This document shows positions 17,862 to 27,985 of a DNA stretch of 64,000 nt, in pieces (the stretch's first letter is position 1; every line of letters begins with the position of its first letter). The position numbers and the translations under genes were made by a program. The notes under the pieces were generated by a model. It was given only the letters and a program-made list of their open reading frames with translations. It was not told the origin of the DNA and searched no databases. The DNA comes from Shewanella sp. UCD-KL21 (GTDB lineage: Bacteria > Pseudomonadota > Gammaproteobacteria > Enterobacterales > Shewanellaceae): assembly GCF_001957135.1 (NCBI RefSeq), contig NZ_MPHK01000018.1, positions 1 to 64,000 of the forward strand. Reading direction: 5' to 3'.

Positions 17862-18704
17862 CTATTTAATGGCTGATTTACGGCTATCAAATGCGCCTTG
17901 AGCTAAGCCTATTAATAAGCCGCCGATATGGGCACCATTGGCGATGGGCATACCGAGTAAATCGGTAAAGCCCAGTACCAGCCAAACGAGCATAAAGCCC
18001 ATGTAGCTGTTGGGAATGCCAATACCTGATTGAGGTTGGCGTTGCCCCATTATCCAGGTATAGCCAACAACGGCGTATACTACGCCTGATAAGCCGCCAA
18101 AGTTAGGCCCTGTCATCATGTATTGCACAATACTGGGTAAACTACCTGCTACGACAAGTAATATGATCAGTGGTCTGCTACCGAGTTTGGTTTCAATTTT
18201 GCCACCTAAATACCACCACCATAATAAGTTAAAGGCGATATGCATTAATGAAAAATGCATTAAGCTAGGGGTGAATACGCGCCATATTTGGCTTAAGTCA
18301 CTTTGGGGCACAGCGCCAAAAAATGATAACTGGCTAAAAATGCCATTGGCAAAGCCAAGGTTCATGCCGGCGTATACCAGCACACAAATAAAGAAGGTGA
18401 TCAGGGTCAGTGGCCCAGCGCCAGTAATAAACTGCTGGATAAGCCCTAAACTGGAGGAGCCATAATCTAATTTTGTTTCGGTGGTGCCATTATCCCAAGA
18501 AGCTTGTAAATACTTCTTCTGGTATGGGTTTTGTCTAAACTGCTCAAACTCGTATTTGGCTTGTTGTGCCTGAGATGGTTGCTCAACGACCAAAGATACC
18601 CCGGTTTCAATCACAACGGGATGGCATTCAATACCAAGACCTTTTAAATAGTCTATGAATGCCTGTGCTGCGCGAGCGTTTGGTAATTGGCCGATTTCAA
18701 TCAT
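17862..18704 (-). CDS. glpG: Rhomboid intramembrane protease GlpG
   Basis: GlpG is an inner-membrane serine protease cleaving within the bilayer. An N-terminal cytoplasmic domain (MIEIGQLPNARAAQAF) is followed by six predicted membrane helices. The catalytic serine is in GLSGVVYA and the histidine in GAHIGGLLIG. The WRVFTPSLMHFSLMHIAFNLLWWW segment carries the family's HxxxN motif. The longer ORF begins at 18722, but the ATG at 18704 gives the conserved start. That ATG overlaps the glpE stop as ATGA, so the two genes are translationally coupled. It is 280 residues. Confidence 0.94.
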   Translation of the reverse strand: MIEIGQLPNARAAQAFIDYLKGLGIECHPVVIETGVSLVVEQPSQAQQAKYEFEQFRQNPYQKKYLQASWDNGTTETKLDYGSSSLGLIQQFITGAGPLTLITFFICVLVYAGMNLGFANGIFSQLSFFGAVPQSDLSQIWRVFTPSLMHFSLMHIAFNLLWWWYLGGKIETKLGSRPLIILLVVAGSLPSIVQYMMTGPNFGGLSGVVYAVVGYTWIMGQRQPQSGIGIPNSYMGFMLVWLVLGFTDLLGMPIANGAHIGGLLIGLAQGAFDSRKSAIK

Positions 18705-19009
18705 GCGTGAGCGGTACTCCAAGCTGTATAACCACCATCAAGACTATAAACATCATCGAAACCTTGTTCAATAAGGTAACCCGCAGCGCCTTGACTGCTC
18801 ACGCCGTGATAGCACACTACTACGAGTGGCTTATCCATATCGGCATCAGCCATAAAGTGTGAGATGTTTTCATTGGTAAGATGTACTGAGTTTTTAATAT
18901 GACCGGCAGCAAAGCTGGCTGCATCGCGTATATCGACGATTTGCACATCACTGGCATCTTCTTGCATGTGAATGAGTTCATTAATCGATAAATGCTTAAA
19001 CGCTGACAT
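18701..19009 (-). CDS. glpE: Thiosulfate sulfurtransferase GlpE (rhodanese)
   Basis: GlpE is a single-domain cytoplasmic rhodanese moving sulfane sulfur from thiosulfate to cyanide or thioredoxin. The active loop CYHGVSSQGAA contains the persulfide cysteine. The motif DIRDAASFAAGHI is the usual rhodanese start. I use the ATG at 19009 (102 residues), which has AAGGA 7 bases upstream; the upstream ATG at 19048 adds 13 residues without support. It forms an operon with glpG (4-base overlap), as in E. coli, but here without glpR. Confidence 0.93.
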   Translation of the reverse strand: MSAFKHLSINELIHMQEDASDVQIVDIRDAASFAAGHIKNSVHLTNENISHFMADADMDKPLVVVCYHGVSSQGAAGYLIEQGFDDVYSLDGGYTAWSTAHA

Positions 19010-19125
19010 GGTTAATCCTTTAAAAAATGACGATAGTAAAAACGACAATAGAGCCTTTAGTATGTGACAAGGGATTGTACGTATACAACCCCTTTTTAGA
19101 TGAGGATAAATCCGCTATCTGGCGA

Positions 19126-20151
19126 TTAATCCCAATTCAATATCACTTTACCTGATTGACCAGAGCGCATTGCATCAAAGCCTTGTTGGAAATTATCAAC
19201 ACTGAAATGATGGGTGATGATTGGCGACAAATCTAACCCTGATTGAATTAAGCTGGCCATTTTGTACCAGGTTTCAAACATTTCACGGCCATAAATGCCT
19301 TTTAAGATGAGGCCTTTAAAGATGACTTTACTCCAATCAATAGCCATTTCACCGCCAGGAATACCCAGCATAGCGATTTTACCGCCGTGATTCATGGTAT
19401 CGAGCATTGAATGAAATGCTGATGGTACGCCTGACATTTCTAAGCCAACATCAAAACCTTCGGTCATGCCAAGGTCGCTCATTACATCTTTTAAGTCTTC
19501 TTTGGCGACGTTGACTGCGCGAGTCGCGCCCATTTTTCGGGCTAGATCAAGGCGGTACTCATTTACATCAGTGATCACTACATGGCGGGCGCCAACGTGT
19601 TTACACACTGCTGCAGCCATAATGCCGATAGGGCCAGCACCCGTAATCAGTACATCTTCACCGACCACATCAAAAGATAATGCGGTATGCACAGCGTTAC
19701 CAAAGGGATCAAAGATAGACGCGAGGTCATCTGAAATATCGCTAGGGATTTTAAAGGCGTTAAATGCAGGGATCACCAAATATTCAGCAAAGGCACCTTC
19801 ACGGTTTACCCCAACACCTGAAGTGTTACGACATAAGTGAGTACGACCACCACGACAGTTTCGGCAATGACCACAAGTGATATGACCTTCACCAGAAACG
19901 CGATCGCCGACAGTAAAGCCACGAACCTCTTGACCCATATCGACCACTTCACCGACATATTCGTGTCCAACAACCATAGGCACAGGAATGGTATTTTGTG
20001 ACCATTCGTCCCAGTTGTAGATATGTACATCGGTACCACAAATGGCGGTTTTACGGATTTTAATCAATAGATCGTTGTGGCCCATTTCAGGTTTGGGCGC
20101 ATCAACCATCCAAATGCCTTGTTCAGGCTTTAATTTGCTTAGTGCTTTCAT
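19126..20151 (-). CDS. tdh: L-threonine 3-dehydrogenase
   Basis: Tdh oxidises threonine to 2-amino-3-ketobutyrate with NAD, the first step of threonine catabolism to glycine. It is a zinc-dependent medium-chain dehydrogenase of 341 residues. The catalytic zinc site is CGTDVHIYN and GHEYVGEV, the structural zinc cysteines are in [15 protein letters not shown], and the NAD site is [12 protein letters not shown]. It is 12 bases downstream of kbl, the next enzyme in the pathway, so the two form one operon. Confidence 0.97.
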   Translation of the reverse strand: MKALSKLKPEQGIWMVDAPKPEMGHNDLLIKIRKTAICGTDVHIYNWDEWSQNTIPVPMVVGHEYVGEVVDMGQEVRGFTVGDRVSGEGHITCGHCRNCRGGRTHLCRNTSGVGVNREGAFAEYLVIPAFNAFKIPSDISDDLASIFDPFGNAVHTALSFDVVGEDVLITGAGPIGIMAAAVCKHVGARHVVITDVNEYRLDLARKMGATRAVNVAKEDLKDVMSDLGMTEGFDVGLEMSGVPSAFHSMLDTMNHGGKIAMLGIPGGEMAIDWSKVIFKGLILKGIYGREMFETWYKMASLIQSGLDLSPIITHHFSVDNFQQGFDAMRSGQSGKVILNWD

Positions 20152-20163
20152 GTGTTATGAGTC

Positions 20164-21357
20164 CTAAATAATGCCCATGTCTTTACCTATACGGGTAAAG
20201 GCTTCAATGGCTTTATCGATTTGGGCTTTAGTGTGAGCCGCTGACATTTGGGTACGAATACGGGCTTGGCCTTTTGGCACCACCGGGAATGAAAAACCGA
20301 CCACGTAAATGTTTTCAGCTAATAGGCGGTTTGAAAAGTCACCTGCCAGTTTTGCATCGCCAATCATCACTGGGATAATGGCGTGATCAGCGCCTGCTAA
20401 AGTAAAGCCTGCCTCTGTCATTTTTTCACGGAAGTAACGGCTGTTTTCCCATACGGCTTCACGTAAATCGTGACCCGTTTTAAGCATTTCTAACACATGG
20501 ATTGATGCACTTACGATTGACGGCGCTAAAGAGTTTGAAAATAGGTAAGGGCGAGAGCGCTGACGTAACCAGTCAACCACTTCTTTTTTAGCGGATGTAA
20601 AACCACCAGAAGCGCCGCCTAAGGCTTTACCTAAAGTACCGGTGATAATATCGACGCGATCCATTACTTGGCAAAACTCGTGGGTGCCACGGCCATTTTC
20701 GCCAACAAAACCCACAGCGTGAGAGTCATCAACCATGACCAATGCATCGTATTTATCGGCTAAATCACACACGCCTTGTAAGTTGGCAATCACGCCATCC
20801 ATTGAAAACACACCATCAGTGGCGATAAGAATATTGCGTGCGCCGGCAGCTTGCGCGGCAATCAGCTGAGTTTCAAGATCAGCCATATCGTTGTTGGCGT
20901 AACGAAAACGCTTAGCTTTACATAAACGCACACCATCAATAATAGAGGCATGGTTTAGCGCGTCAGACACGATAGCGTCGTTAGCATCTAGCAGAGTTTC
21001 AAATAACCCGGCATTGGCATCAAAACATGAAGAGTAAAGAATGGTATCTTCCATTCCTAAAAATTCACTTAAGCTATTTTCTAATTGCTTATGAATATCT
21101 TGGGTGCCACAAATAAAACGCACCGATGCCATACCAAAGCCGTGGCTTGATAAACCATTCTTAGCGGCATTAATTAATTCAGGGTGATTTGCCAAGCCTA
21201 AGTAGTTATTCGCACAGAAGTTAATCACTTCTTCGCTATTTACATTGATAGAGGTTTGTTGGGCAGACGCAATGACACGTTCACTCTTGTATAAGCCTTC
21301 AGCTTTAACATCGACAAGTTGTTGATTTATGCGGTCGTAAAATGAGGTAGAGGCCAC
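20164..21357 (-). CDS. kbl: Glycine C-acetyltransferase (2-amino-3-ketobutyrate CoA ligase)
   Basis: Kbl cleaves 2-amino-3-ketobutyrate with CoA to glycine and acetyl-CoA. It is a PLP-dependent alpha-oxoamine synthase of 397 residues. Seen motifs are [16 protein letters not shown], the DDSHAVGF aspartate, and the PLP lysine in [10 protein letters not shown]. It is the first gene of the kbl-tdh operon. A GGAG-like ribosome site precedes the ATG. Confidence 0.97.
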   Translation of the reverse strand: MASTSFYDRINQQLVDVKAEGLYKSERVIASAQQTSINVNSEEVINFCANNYLGLANHPELINAAKNGLSSHGFGMASVRFICGTQDIHKQLENSLSEFLGMEDTILYSSCFDANAGLFETLLDANDAIVSDALNHASIIDGVRLCKAKRFRYANNDMADLETQLIAAQAAGARNILIATDGVFSMDGVIANLQGVCDLADKYDALVMVDDSHAVGFVGENGRGTHEFCQVMDRVDIITGTLGKALGGASGGFTSAKKEVVDWLRQRSRPYLFSNSLAPSIVSASIHVLEMLKTGHDLREAVWENSRYFREKMTEAGFTLAGADHAIIPVMIGDAKLAGDFSNRLLAENIYVVGFSFPVVPKGQARIRTQMSAAHTKAQIDKAIEAFTRIGKDMGII

Positions 21358-21691
21358 CTGATTTCTCCTAATAATGGTTATTATGTTAATCGCAACCTTT
21401 GGCTGTTTAAGTCAAACATGCGTTGATTTTTGATCGGGAGTTGTCGGCATTCTACCCTTAATTTTTATAAGGCCACAGCGTTTTTTTTAAGCGCAGTGGT
21501 CACATAAAATTGATTAGGGCTTGAGGTGATTTCGGATAACTAAAACTAATCAACTTTCATGAACTGGGGAAGTATTACTAAGTGGCAGTAAAACGGTATT
21601 TTATGATTAAAATGCCGCCAATCCCCCTTTGCCAACGCTATTATTATAGTTGCCAGCAATGGGATTGTAATGGCGGTTTTATTTACCTTAA
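21358..21691. other. Intergenic region upstream of kbl
   Basis: 334 bases separate kbl from the TetR gene (both minus strand). The region should hold the kbl-tdh promoter and the TetR 3' end. No strong operator, terminator or reading frame was identified. Confidence 0.5.
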
Positions 21692-22348
21692 TTAAAGCGC
21701 TGGGATGGCCTCTTGAGAGACTAACTCGCGGTAGTGCTGCTCAAGTCGTGCAAAGGTAGGTTGAGAAATTGGCGTTGAATACGCCTTAAACAGCATCACC
21801 ACCCGTAATAAGCCTTTGTAAATTGCAGGTTTGGTGATTTTTGATGCACCCGATTGGGTCAGTTGGTAGCTAATCCAATAGCTAACAATCATCTTCATGG
21901 TATCTGCAAGTTCGACGATATTATCGTCTTCAACGTTTAAAAAACCATCTTGTTTAAGTTGTTTAAGGACATTACTTGAGCGCGCTAATACGCTTTTTTG
22001 TGCCAGTGTATAGCGCTGCTTTAAGGCTTCATCTCGACTTAAAATATCGGCTAGGTTGGCGTACATAAATCGGTATTGCCACATGGTATAAAACATCGCA
22101 TCGAAATAGCCCAATAATAATTCAACGTCAATTGATACGTCTTCATAAGGCTTTGAACCATTTTCAAGATTAGATTCATACATGGTGAAGATAGAATTGA
22201 TAATGTCTTCTTTATTGCGGAAATGGTAATACAGGTTTCCAGGACTGATGTTTAAATGAGCCGCAATGTGATTGGTGGTGATGTTACGTTCACCATGTTC
22301 GTTAAAAAGTTCAAGGCTGGCAAAAACTATCTTATCGCGGGTTTTCAT
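21692..22348 (-). CDS. TetR-family transcriptional regulator
   Basis: A 218-residue regulator with a classic TetR N-terminal HTH: RDKIVFASLELFNEHGE, TTNHIAAHLNISPGNLYYHF, then RNKEDII. The C-terminal ligand domain is helical with many aromatic residues. The effector is unknown. It is divergent from waaA (132 bp between starts) and upstream of kbl-tdh on the same strand. It could regulate either neighbour; the sequence does not decide. Confidence 0.9.
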   Translation of the reverse strand: MKTRDKIVFASLELFNEHGERNITTNHIAAHLNISPGNLYYHFRNKEDIINSIFTMYESNLENGSKPYEDVSIDVELLLGYFDAMFYTMWQYRFMYANLADILSRDEALKQRYTLAQKSVLARSSNVLKQLKQDGFLNVEDDNIVELADTMKMIVSYWISYQLTQSGASKITKPAIYKGLLRVVMLFKAYSTPISQPTFARLEQHYRELVSQEAIPAL

Positions 22349-22480
22349 ATCAGTTCCAATTATAAGAGGCTCATGAAGAAATCATTTCTTAACTAGGTAC
22401 TACTAAGCTCATATCCCTATGAATTTAGATTATGTTAACATTGTGGATATCTGACAAGCAAAATTGATCAAGTAGTTTTC

Positions 22481-23761
22481 ATGACTCGTGGCGTATATTC
22501 TGTTTTACTCTTGCTGTTATCCCCTCTCATCGTGGCTTATTTGGCTTTTCGTGCGTTTAAAAGCCCTGATTATCGCGGTCGCTGGGGCGAGCGTTTTGGA
22601 TTAATGCGCTTAAAGCAAACTGATGTACTTATTCATAGTGTGTCGATGGGGGAAACCTTAGCAGCAGTACCGTTAATAAAACGGCTAATGAAACAGCACC
22701 CACAGCTGTCAATTACGGTCACCACCACAAGCCCTACGGGATCTGCTGAGGTTATAAAGGCCTTTGGTGATAGTGTGCAGCACTGTTACCTTCCGTTTGA
22801 TATTAACCTTTGTGTTAGTCGCTTTATCAAGCAGGTTAATCCGCAGCTTTGCGTGATTATGGAAACTGAATTGTGGCCAAATCTGCTTCATTACGCCAAG
22901 AAAAATAATACTCGATTAGTGTTAGCTAATGCGCGCTTATCGCAAAAGTCTGCCGATAAATACCATAAGCAAATGGGGTTAAGTTTACCCATGTTAACGG
23001 CGCTTGATGCTATTGCGGTGCAAACTGAGGCTGAATCTGCCCGTTTTGCGGCATTAGGGGCCAACACTGCGTCATTGCATGTTTGCGGCAGTTTAAAATT
23101 CGACATACAGATTGATGACAGCAAATACCAACAAGCTCACACCTTAAGAGCTGATTGGCAGCGAAGCCAAGCGCCAGTATGGGTTGCTGGCAGTGTTCAC
23201 CCTGGTGAGTTTGATATGATGCTGCAAGCCCATAAAAAAGTGCTGGAGCAATATCCTGACGCGCTGTTGATCATGGCCCCAAGACACCCGGAGCAATTTA
23301 ATGTTGCCGCAGTGACGACCGCTCAACAAGGGCTAAATTTAGCTAGGCGCAGCATGAATGAGGCGGTCGATGGGCACACCCAAGTGCTGCTAGGCGATAC
23401 CATGGGAGAGTTATTGATGCTCTATGGCGCAGCCGATATTGCCTTTATTGGCGGCACATTAATTGAAAGTGGCGGGCATAACCCTTTAGAGCCTGCAGCA
23501 ATGGGCTTGCCAGTAAGCGTTGGCCCGCACCATTGGAATTTTGCTGAAATCACCCATTTACTTGAGCAAGCTGGTGGCTTAACTGTGGTCAATAATGCCG
23601 ATGAGTTAGCTGACATGCTATTACAGCTGTTTGCTAGCGCCGAATTGCATGATAAGGCCGCCAAAGCCAGCTTAGCAGTGGTGTCTCAAAATCGCGGCGC
23701 TTTGCAAAAGCAGTTTGAAATCGTTGAGCAGCAATTGCGCTTAACAGATCTCATCACTTAA
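22481..23761 (+). CDS. waaA: 3-deoxy-D-manno-octulosonic acid (Kdo) transferase
   Basis: WaaA transfers Kdo from CMP-Kdo to lipid A, the first core step of LPS synthesis, at the cytoplasmic face of the inner membrane. It is a GT30 enzyme of 426 residues with an N-terminal membrane anchor (about 5-22). Family motifs are HSVSMGETLAAVPL, IMETELWPN, WVAGSVHPGE, and FIGGTLIESGGHNPLEPAA. Its stop shares a TTAA tetramer with the convergent kdkA stop. It opens the LPS-core/envelope locus. Confidence 0.96.
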   Translation: MTRGVYSVLLLLLSPLIVAYLAFRAFKSPDYRGRWGERFGLMRLKQTDVLIHSVSMGETLAAVPLIKRLMKQHPQLSITVTTTSPTGSAEVIKAFGDSVQHCYLPFDINLCVSRFIKQVNPQLCVIMETELWPNLLHYAKKNNTRLVLANARLSQKSADKYHKQMGLSLPMLTALDAIAVQTEAESARFAALGANTASLHVCGSLKFDIQIDDSKYQQAHTLRADWQRSQAPVWVAGSVHPGEFDMMLQAHKKVLEQYPDALLIMAPRHPEQFNVAAVTTAQQGLNLARRSMNEAVDGHTQVLLGDTMGELLMLYGAADIAFIGGTLIESGGHNPLEPAAMGLPVSVGPHHWNFAEITHLLEQAGGLTVVNNADELADMLLQLFASAELHDKAAKASLAVVSQNRGALQKQFEIVEQQLRLTDLIT

Positions 23762-24471
23762 TTGATAGCTTGCTGGTAACCGTTAAGTAGCTGCTGCCAA
23801 TTTGATTCATTGAAATTTAATGTTGGCAGTTTCGCTTGCTCTTTATTAAACGAGCGCAGCAATCGGCTCAAATTGGCTTGCTGCCACTGCTTAGCGGGTG
23901 TTTTTATTACCCCACGGTCAAAATCGATAAGGTAAAATTGCGCTTCGGCCAGTAAGATATTTTTGGCATTAAGGTCGGCATGGTATACGCCCCGATTATG
24001 AAATTTGGCAATGAGGGCGCCCAGCTGCAGCCATTGGTTATCACTCATGGCTGTTTTGGCTAAATAGGCCACCAAATCTTTCGCGCCATCAATCAACTCA
24101 ATAATCAGATCGGCGCGATACCAGATGCCAAAGCGTTCAACATTGGCGGCAATGGGTCTGGGTACCGGAAAACCTTCATCAAACAACTTTTCTAATAACG
24201 CCAGTTCAGCGATGGCTCGAGTACGAGACATACCTGTAAAAACATAAGCATCACGGCTTAATTTTGCCATCAAGCCACCACGCCAATAATGGCGTAATAC
24301 CCAGCGCTGGTGGTCATGTTCAACAAACCAGGTGGTGTAGCGACCTTTTGACTGGCCTATAATGGCATTGTGTTGCTGCCAGTAGTCAGCTTGGAATTGT
24401 GCGGGAGTTAATTGCTGCGCCAGTGGCTCGCACCAAGCAATAATTCCAGTTTTTGTTGATTCAAGTTGCAT
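23758..24471 (-). CDS. kdkA: 3-deoxy-D-manno-octulosonic acid kinase
   Basis: KdkA phosphorylates Kdo at O-4 on lipid A precursors. This makes a mono-Kdo-phosphate core, as in Haemophilus and Vibrio. The kinase-like fold shows GVYHADLNAKNIL (catalytic loop with Asp) and YLIDFDRGVI (metal-binding DFD). The 237-residue length matches the family. It overlaps the waaA end by 4 bases in convergent orientation and is divergent from the GT9 gene. A Kdo kinase beside waaA suggests an inner core with one phosphorylated Kdo. Confidence 0.93.
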   Translation of the reverse strand: MQLESTKTGIIAWCEPLAQQLTPAQFQADYWQQHNAIIGQSKGRYTTWFVEHDHQRWVLRHYWRGGLMAKLSRDAYVFTGMSRTRAIAELALLEKLFDEGFPVPRPIAANVERFGIWYRADLIIELIDGAKDLVAYLAKTAMSDNQWLQLGALIAKFHNRGVYHADLNAKNILLAEAQFYLIDFDRGVIKTPAKQWQQANLSRLLRSFNKEQAKLPTLNFNESNWQQLLNGYQQAIN

Positions 24472-24575
24472 AGGCCAATTAGTAAAAGCGTCGATTTGTC
24501 GGTGGCTAAAAACAATATTCTACATTAAGATCGAATACTTGTACTTAATTCCCTTTATATCGTTAGTGGTAACCC

Positions 24576-25628
24576 ATGAAAGCAGACTTTTCATCGATGA
24601 AATCCCTATGTTTACTTCGTTTATCCGCGATTGGAGATGTGTGTCATGCGGTTGCCATGGTGCAGGCTATTCAGCGTCAATATCCTGATTTAGCCATTAC
24701 CTGGGTGATTGGTAAAGTTGAATATCAATTGGTTAAACATATGCCCGGTATTCAGTTTGTTATCTTTGATAAATCCCAAGGTTGGCGCAGTTATGGCCAA
24801 TTAAGAAAAGCTTTGTCCGGCCAACGCTTTGATGTGCTTTTACACATGCAAGTAGCGCTTAGAGCGACCATCGCCTCATTGATGATTTCAGCCAAAGTTA
24901 GAGTGGGCTTTGATAAAGCCAGAGCTAAAGAAGGTCAGTGGTTGGTGACTAACCATAGGGTGGAGCCGCTAGCAACGCCCCATGTGTTAGAAGGGTTTAT
25001 GGGCTTTGCCAAAGCCATTGGCGTTAAAGATTTAACCCCAAGCTGGAATATTCCGGTACCTGAAACCGATACCGAGTTTGCCAAGCAGCAAATTACAGAT
25101 AATGACAAAGTATTGGTGATATGCCCCGCAGCCAGTAAAGCAGAGCGTAATTGGCTGCCAGAGCGTTACGCTGTAGTGGCCGATTATGCGGTCGAAAAAG
25201 GCTATCGAGTGATACTTTGCGGCGGTCCAAGTCAGCTTGAAGTCGATTTGGCGGCTAACATCATTAAGCACAGTCATAGCAATATCGATAATATGATCGG
25301 TAAAACCAGCCTGACGCAATTACTGGCACTGCTTAAAAGAGCCAGTGTTGTGATTGCCCCAGATACCGGCCCTGCCCATATGGCAGTGACTCAAGGTACG
25401 CCAGTGATTGGCTTATACGCCCATTCAAACCCCGGGCGAACAGGGCCTTATACCAGCTTAGACTCGGTCGTCAGTGTGTATGAACAAGTGATTAAGCAAC
25501 AATTTCCTGACACCAAAATCGCTTGGGGTAAAAGGGCAAAAGGGAAGGATTTGATGGCGCTTATTGAGTTGTCATCAGTGATTAATGCTTTTGAACTCAT
25601 CTCAAATCAGCAATTAACCCAAGCTTAA
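24576..25628 (+). CDS. Glycosyltransferase family 9, heptosyltransferase-like
   Basis: A 350-residue GT9 protein, the family of the LPS heptosyltransferases WaaC, WaaF and WaaQ. The N-terminus has LLRLSAIGDVCHAVAMVQA. The donor-site region has KTSLTQLLALLKRA, then PDTGPAHMA and GTPVIGLYAHSNPGRTGPY. It probably adds a heptose to the Kdo inner core. Which of the three enzymes it equals cannot be told here. A second in-frame ATG lies 7 codons in (24597). It heads a rightward gene run (GT9, two CDP-glycerol-type transferases, TagD-like, GT25). Confidence 0.9.
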   Translation: MKADFSSMKSLCLLRLSAIGDVCHAVAMVQAIQRQYPDLAITWVIGKVEYQLVKHMPGIQFVIFDKSQGWRSYGQLRKALSGQRFDVLLHMQVALRATIASLMISAKVRVGFDKARAKEGQWLVTNHRVEPLATPHVLEGFMGFAKAIGVKDLTPSWNIPVPETDTEFAKQQITDNDKVLVICPAASKAERNWLPERYAVVADYAVEKGYRVILCGGPSQLEVDLAANIIKHSHSNIDNMIGKTSLTQLLALLKRASVVIAPDTGPAHMAVTQGTPVIGLYAHSNPGRTGPYTSLDSVVSVYEQVIKQQFPDTKIAWGKRAKGKDLMALIELSSVINAFELISNQQLTQA

Positions 25629-25732
25629 GTAAGAAATAGCCGGCTTTACACTTATATTGATAAGGCTTGAATGAATTTGAGTGTAAATTGCCGCTTAGAA
25701 AAATTATAACCGTATTTTTGGAGTTGTGTTTC

Positions 25733-26797
25733 ATGGCGTCGAAGCGAAAGCGTTATTTGTTATATATTTCACTTAATTATTCCTACGCAATTCTTAGGCC
25801 GTTACAGGACTTTATTAAATCCAGAGGGGATGAAGTTTGTTGGTTCCTTGCTGGTAATAAAGTTAATCCCAATTTTTTAAAGGATTCTGAAACTCGTTTA
25901 ATGACCATTGATGAAGTTAACTCATGGCAACCTGACGCAGTATTTGTTCCTGGAAATTTTGTACCAAGCTTTATTCCCGGTATAAAAGTTGGTGTCTTCC
26001 ATGGCTTTTCTGCAGGTAAGCAAAAGCGAAAAGGCCAAGAAGATCACTTCAAGATCCGTGAATGTTTTGATCTTTATTGTACTCAAGGGCCTGATACCAC
26101 AGTTCCATTTCAACAGTTGGCAAAGCAGTACGGTAACTTTCAAGTTGTTGAGACGGGCTGGTCTGCGATGGATCCCTTGTTTAACACGCAATCAACCAGT
26201 CCATATTATGATGAAAACGATGATCGTCCAGTGGTACTTTTTTGCTCGACGTTCTCACCTCGCTATTCATGCGCAGCCATTATTTATGAGCAAATAAAGC
26301 TATTGTCTAAGACAGATAAATACCGCTGGCTAGTACAATTTCACCCGAAAATGGATCGTGAGGTGGTTGATAAATACAAAGCCCTTCAAAATGACAACTT
26401 ATCTTTTATAGAAACTGATAATATTTTGCCTTTATTAAAAGCTGCAGATGTCATGTTATGTGATACCTCCTCGGTGTTGATTATGTTCTTACTGCAGGGA
26501 AAACCCGTGGTGACTTTCAACAACAAGACCAACTCTCCACATCTTATTAATATTGACCAACTAAATGAAATTGAACCCGCTTTAGATAGAGCATTGGCTC
26601 AGCCAGAAAGTGTAATGGAGGCTATTTCTAACTATTGTAAGAATGTTCATCCTGATTGCGATGGAAACTCTAGCCAGCGAGTGTTAGCTGCGACTGATAA
26701 ACTGATTGAGAGTGGCCTTGCTGGTATGAGACCCAAGGCGATGAATTTGTGGCGAAATCTTAAAATCCGAAAAAAACTAGGTTATTGGAAGTGGTGA
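25733..26797 (+). CDS. CDP-glycerol glycerophosphotransferase family protein (copy 1)
   Basis: Member of the Glyphos_transf family, best known as TagB/TagF in Gram-positive teichoic acid synthesis. Those enzymes transfer glycerol phosphate from CDP-glycerol. Seen are GVFHGFSAG (the family's early histidine), QFHPKMD (the conserved HPK-type motif) and DTSSVLIMFLLQGKPVV (the D-x-SS ... KP signature). I start at the ATG at 25733 because GGAG lies 9 bases upstream; the ORF extends to 25667 without a site. It is 354 residues. The locus around it is LPS core, so the acceptor is probably a core or surface glycan. The acceptor is inference. Confidence 0.85.
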   Translation: MASKRKRYLLYISLNYSYAILRPLQDFIKSRGDEVCWFLAGNKVNPNFLKDSETRLMTIDEVNSWQPDAVFVPGNFVPSFIPGIKVGVFHGFSAGKQKRKGQEDHFKIRECFDLYCTQGPDTTVPFQQLAKQYGNFQVVETGWSAMDPLFNTQSTSPYYDENDDRPVVLFCSTFSPRYSCAAIIYEQIKLLSKTDKYRWLVQFHPKMDREVVDKYKALQNDNLSFIETDNILPLLKAADVMLCDTSSVLIMFLLQGKPVVTFNNKTNSPHLINIDQLNEIEPALDRALAQPESVMEAISNYCKNVHPDCDGNSSQRVLAATDKLIESGLAGMRPKAMNLWRNLKIRKKLGYWKW

Positions 26798-26887
26798 GAA
26801 TAATTGTCGGCTTAATTCAGATGAAAGCCGATCCTGATTAATTTGAGGCAAGTATGATATTATTTACGTGTTCTTAGTTTATATATC

Positions 26888-27985
26888 GTGCCAATTAATT
26901 GGAAAAGGTTAACTGTGATTTGTTTTGATGTGTTACACCCCTATTATTTACCGCAATACCTACCTGTTGCTGAAGAGCTAAAGAGAAGGTCTGTTGCGGT
27001 GAAATTTGTTATTTATAACAATAGTGAACAACATTCAGTTCTCCTTTCTATGGTTAAACGCCATCAATTAGATGTGGTGTGGGTCGATGATGAATCTGCT
27101 GCTCTCGATTACTATCTAGAGGAAAAAGCCAGTTGGGTTATTTTTGGTAATGCTTTTTCGCGCGCAAGAAGTTTAAAAGGGATTTCTAAAACCGCATTGA
27201 TGCAGCATGGCGTAGGTCCTAAATCTGTTTACTATACAGTGTCGAACTCAGACATTGATGTCAGGTTTGTTGAGGGGCAATATCGCCTGAAGCGACTTCA
27301 AGAAATGTTTCCTGAAAAGACCTTTATTGATACAGGTTATGCCAAACTCGACCCTATCATACAGGGTGCGGAGCCTGGTATTGATATGGCAGGGTTAGGA
27401 CTTGATCCTACAAAGCCAACGTTATTATATGCGCCGACTTTTTATCCAAGCAGCATTGAGAAAATGAGTCGAAATTGGCCAGAGCAGTTTGCTGAATATA
27501 ATATTTTATTGAAACCCCATTATTTCTCGCTAATTAAACCAACATATCAAAAACAAAAAGCGCTGCTGCAACACTGGGCTTCATATAAAAATGTTTATTT
27601 AGCAGCAGTTGAAGAAACTAACTTACTGCCTTTTATGGCATCAGCTGATGTGTTAATTAGTGATGCGTCTTCAGCATTATTCGAATTTGCAGCATTGGAT
27701 AAACCCGTTGTTTGGTGTGACTTCTATCATTTACGCTGGTCATATCGCGGTATTTTTAAATTTAGGTTTAAAAATAGGGTGGATCAAGATTTATACCGTT
27801 ATGCCGATGTTGCTGCCCACGCTAAAACATTTAGCCAACTGAAATCAGTAGTTGACCAACAAGTTTCATCTCCAGAACTTTTTGCAGCAAAACGGGCGGA
27901 GTATACAGAGGAACTTATTGGAGTTGTTGATGGTTGTTGCAGTCACAGAATTGCGGACTATTTATTAATGGAAGGCGAAGCGTGA
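26888..27985 (+). CDS. CDP-glycerol glycerophosphotransferase family protein (copy 2)
   Basis: A second member of the same family, quite different in sequence from copy 1. Seen are MQHGVGPKSVYY (early histidine), DTGYAKLDPI, ILLKPHYFSL and SDASSALFEFAALDKPVVW (the D-x-SS signature). It is 365 residues from a GTG start. Its stop overlaps the start of the TagD-like gene (GTGA), which couples translation and strongly links it to CDP-glycerol supply. The two copies may act in order, for example as a primase and an extending enzyme, as TagB and TagF do; this is inference. Confidence 0.85.
   Translation: MPINWKRLTVICFDVLHPYYLPQYLPVAEELKRRSVAVKFVIYNNSEQHSVLLSMVKRHQLDVVWVDDESAALDYYLEEKASWVIFGNAFSRARSLKGISKTALMQHGVGPKSVYYTVSNSDIDVRFVEGQYRLKRLQEMFPEKTFIDTGYAKLDPIIQGAEPGIDMAGLGLDPTKPTLLYAPTFYPSSIEKMSRNWPEQFAEYNILLKPHYFSLIKPTYQKQKALLQHWASYKNVYLAAVEETNLLPFMASADVLISDASSALFEFAALDKPVVWCDFYHLRWSYRGIFKFRFKNRVDQDLYRYADVAAHAKTFSQLKSVVDQQVSSPELFAAKRAEYTEELIGVVDGCCSHRIADYLLMEGEA

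Noticed and set aside
19069..19096. Hairpin with T5 between glpE and tdh
   Set aside because: The T-run is on the plus strand, but both neighbouring genes are on the minus strand, so it is not a proper terminator for tdh.
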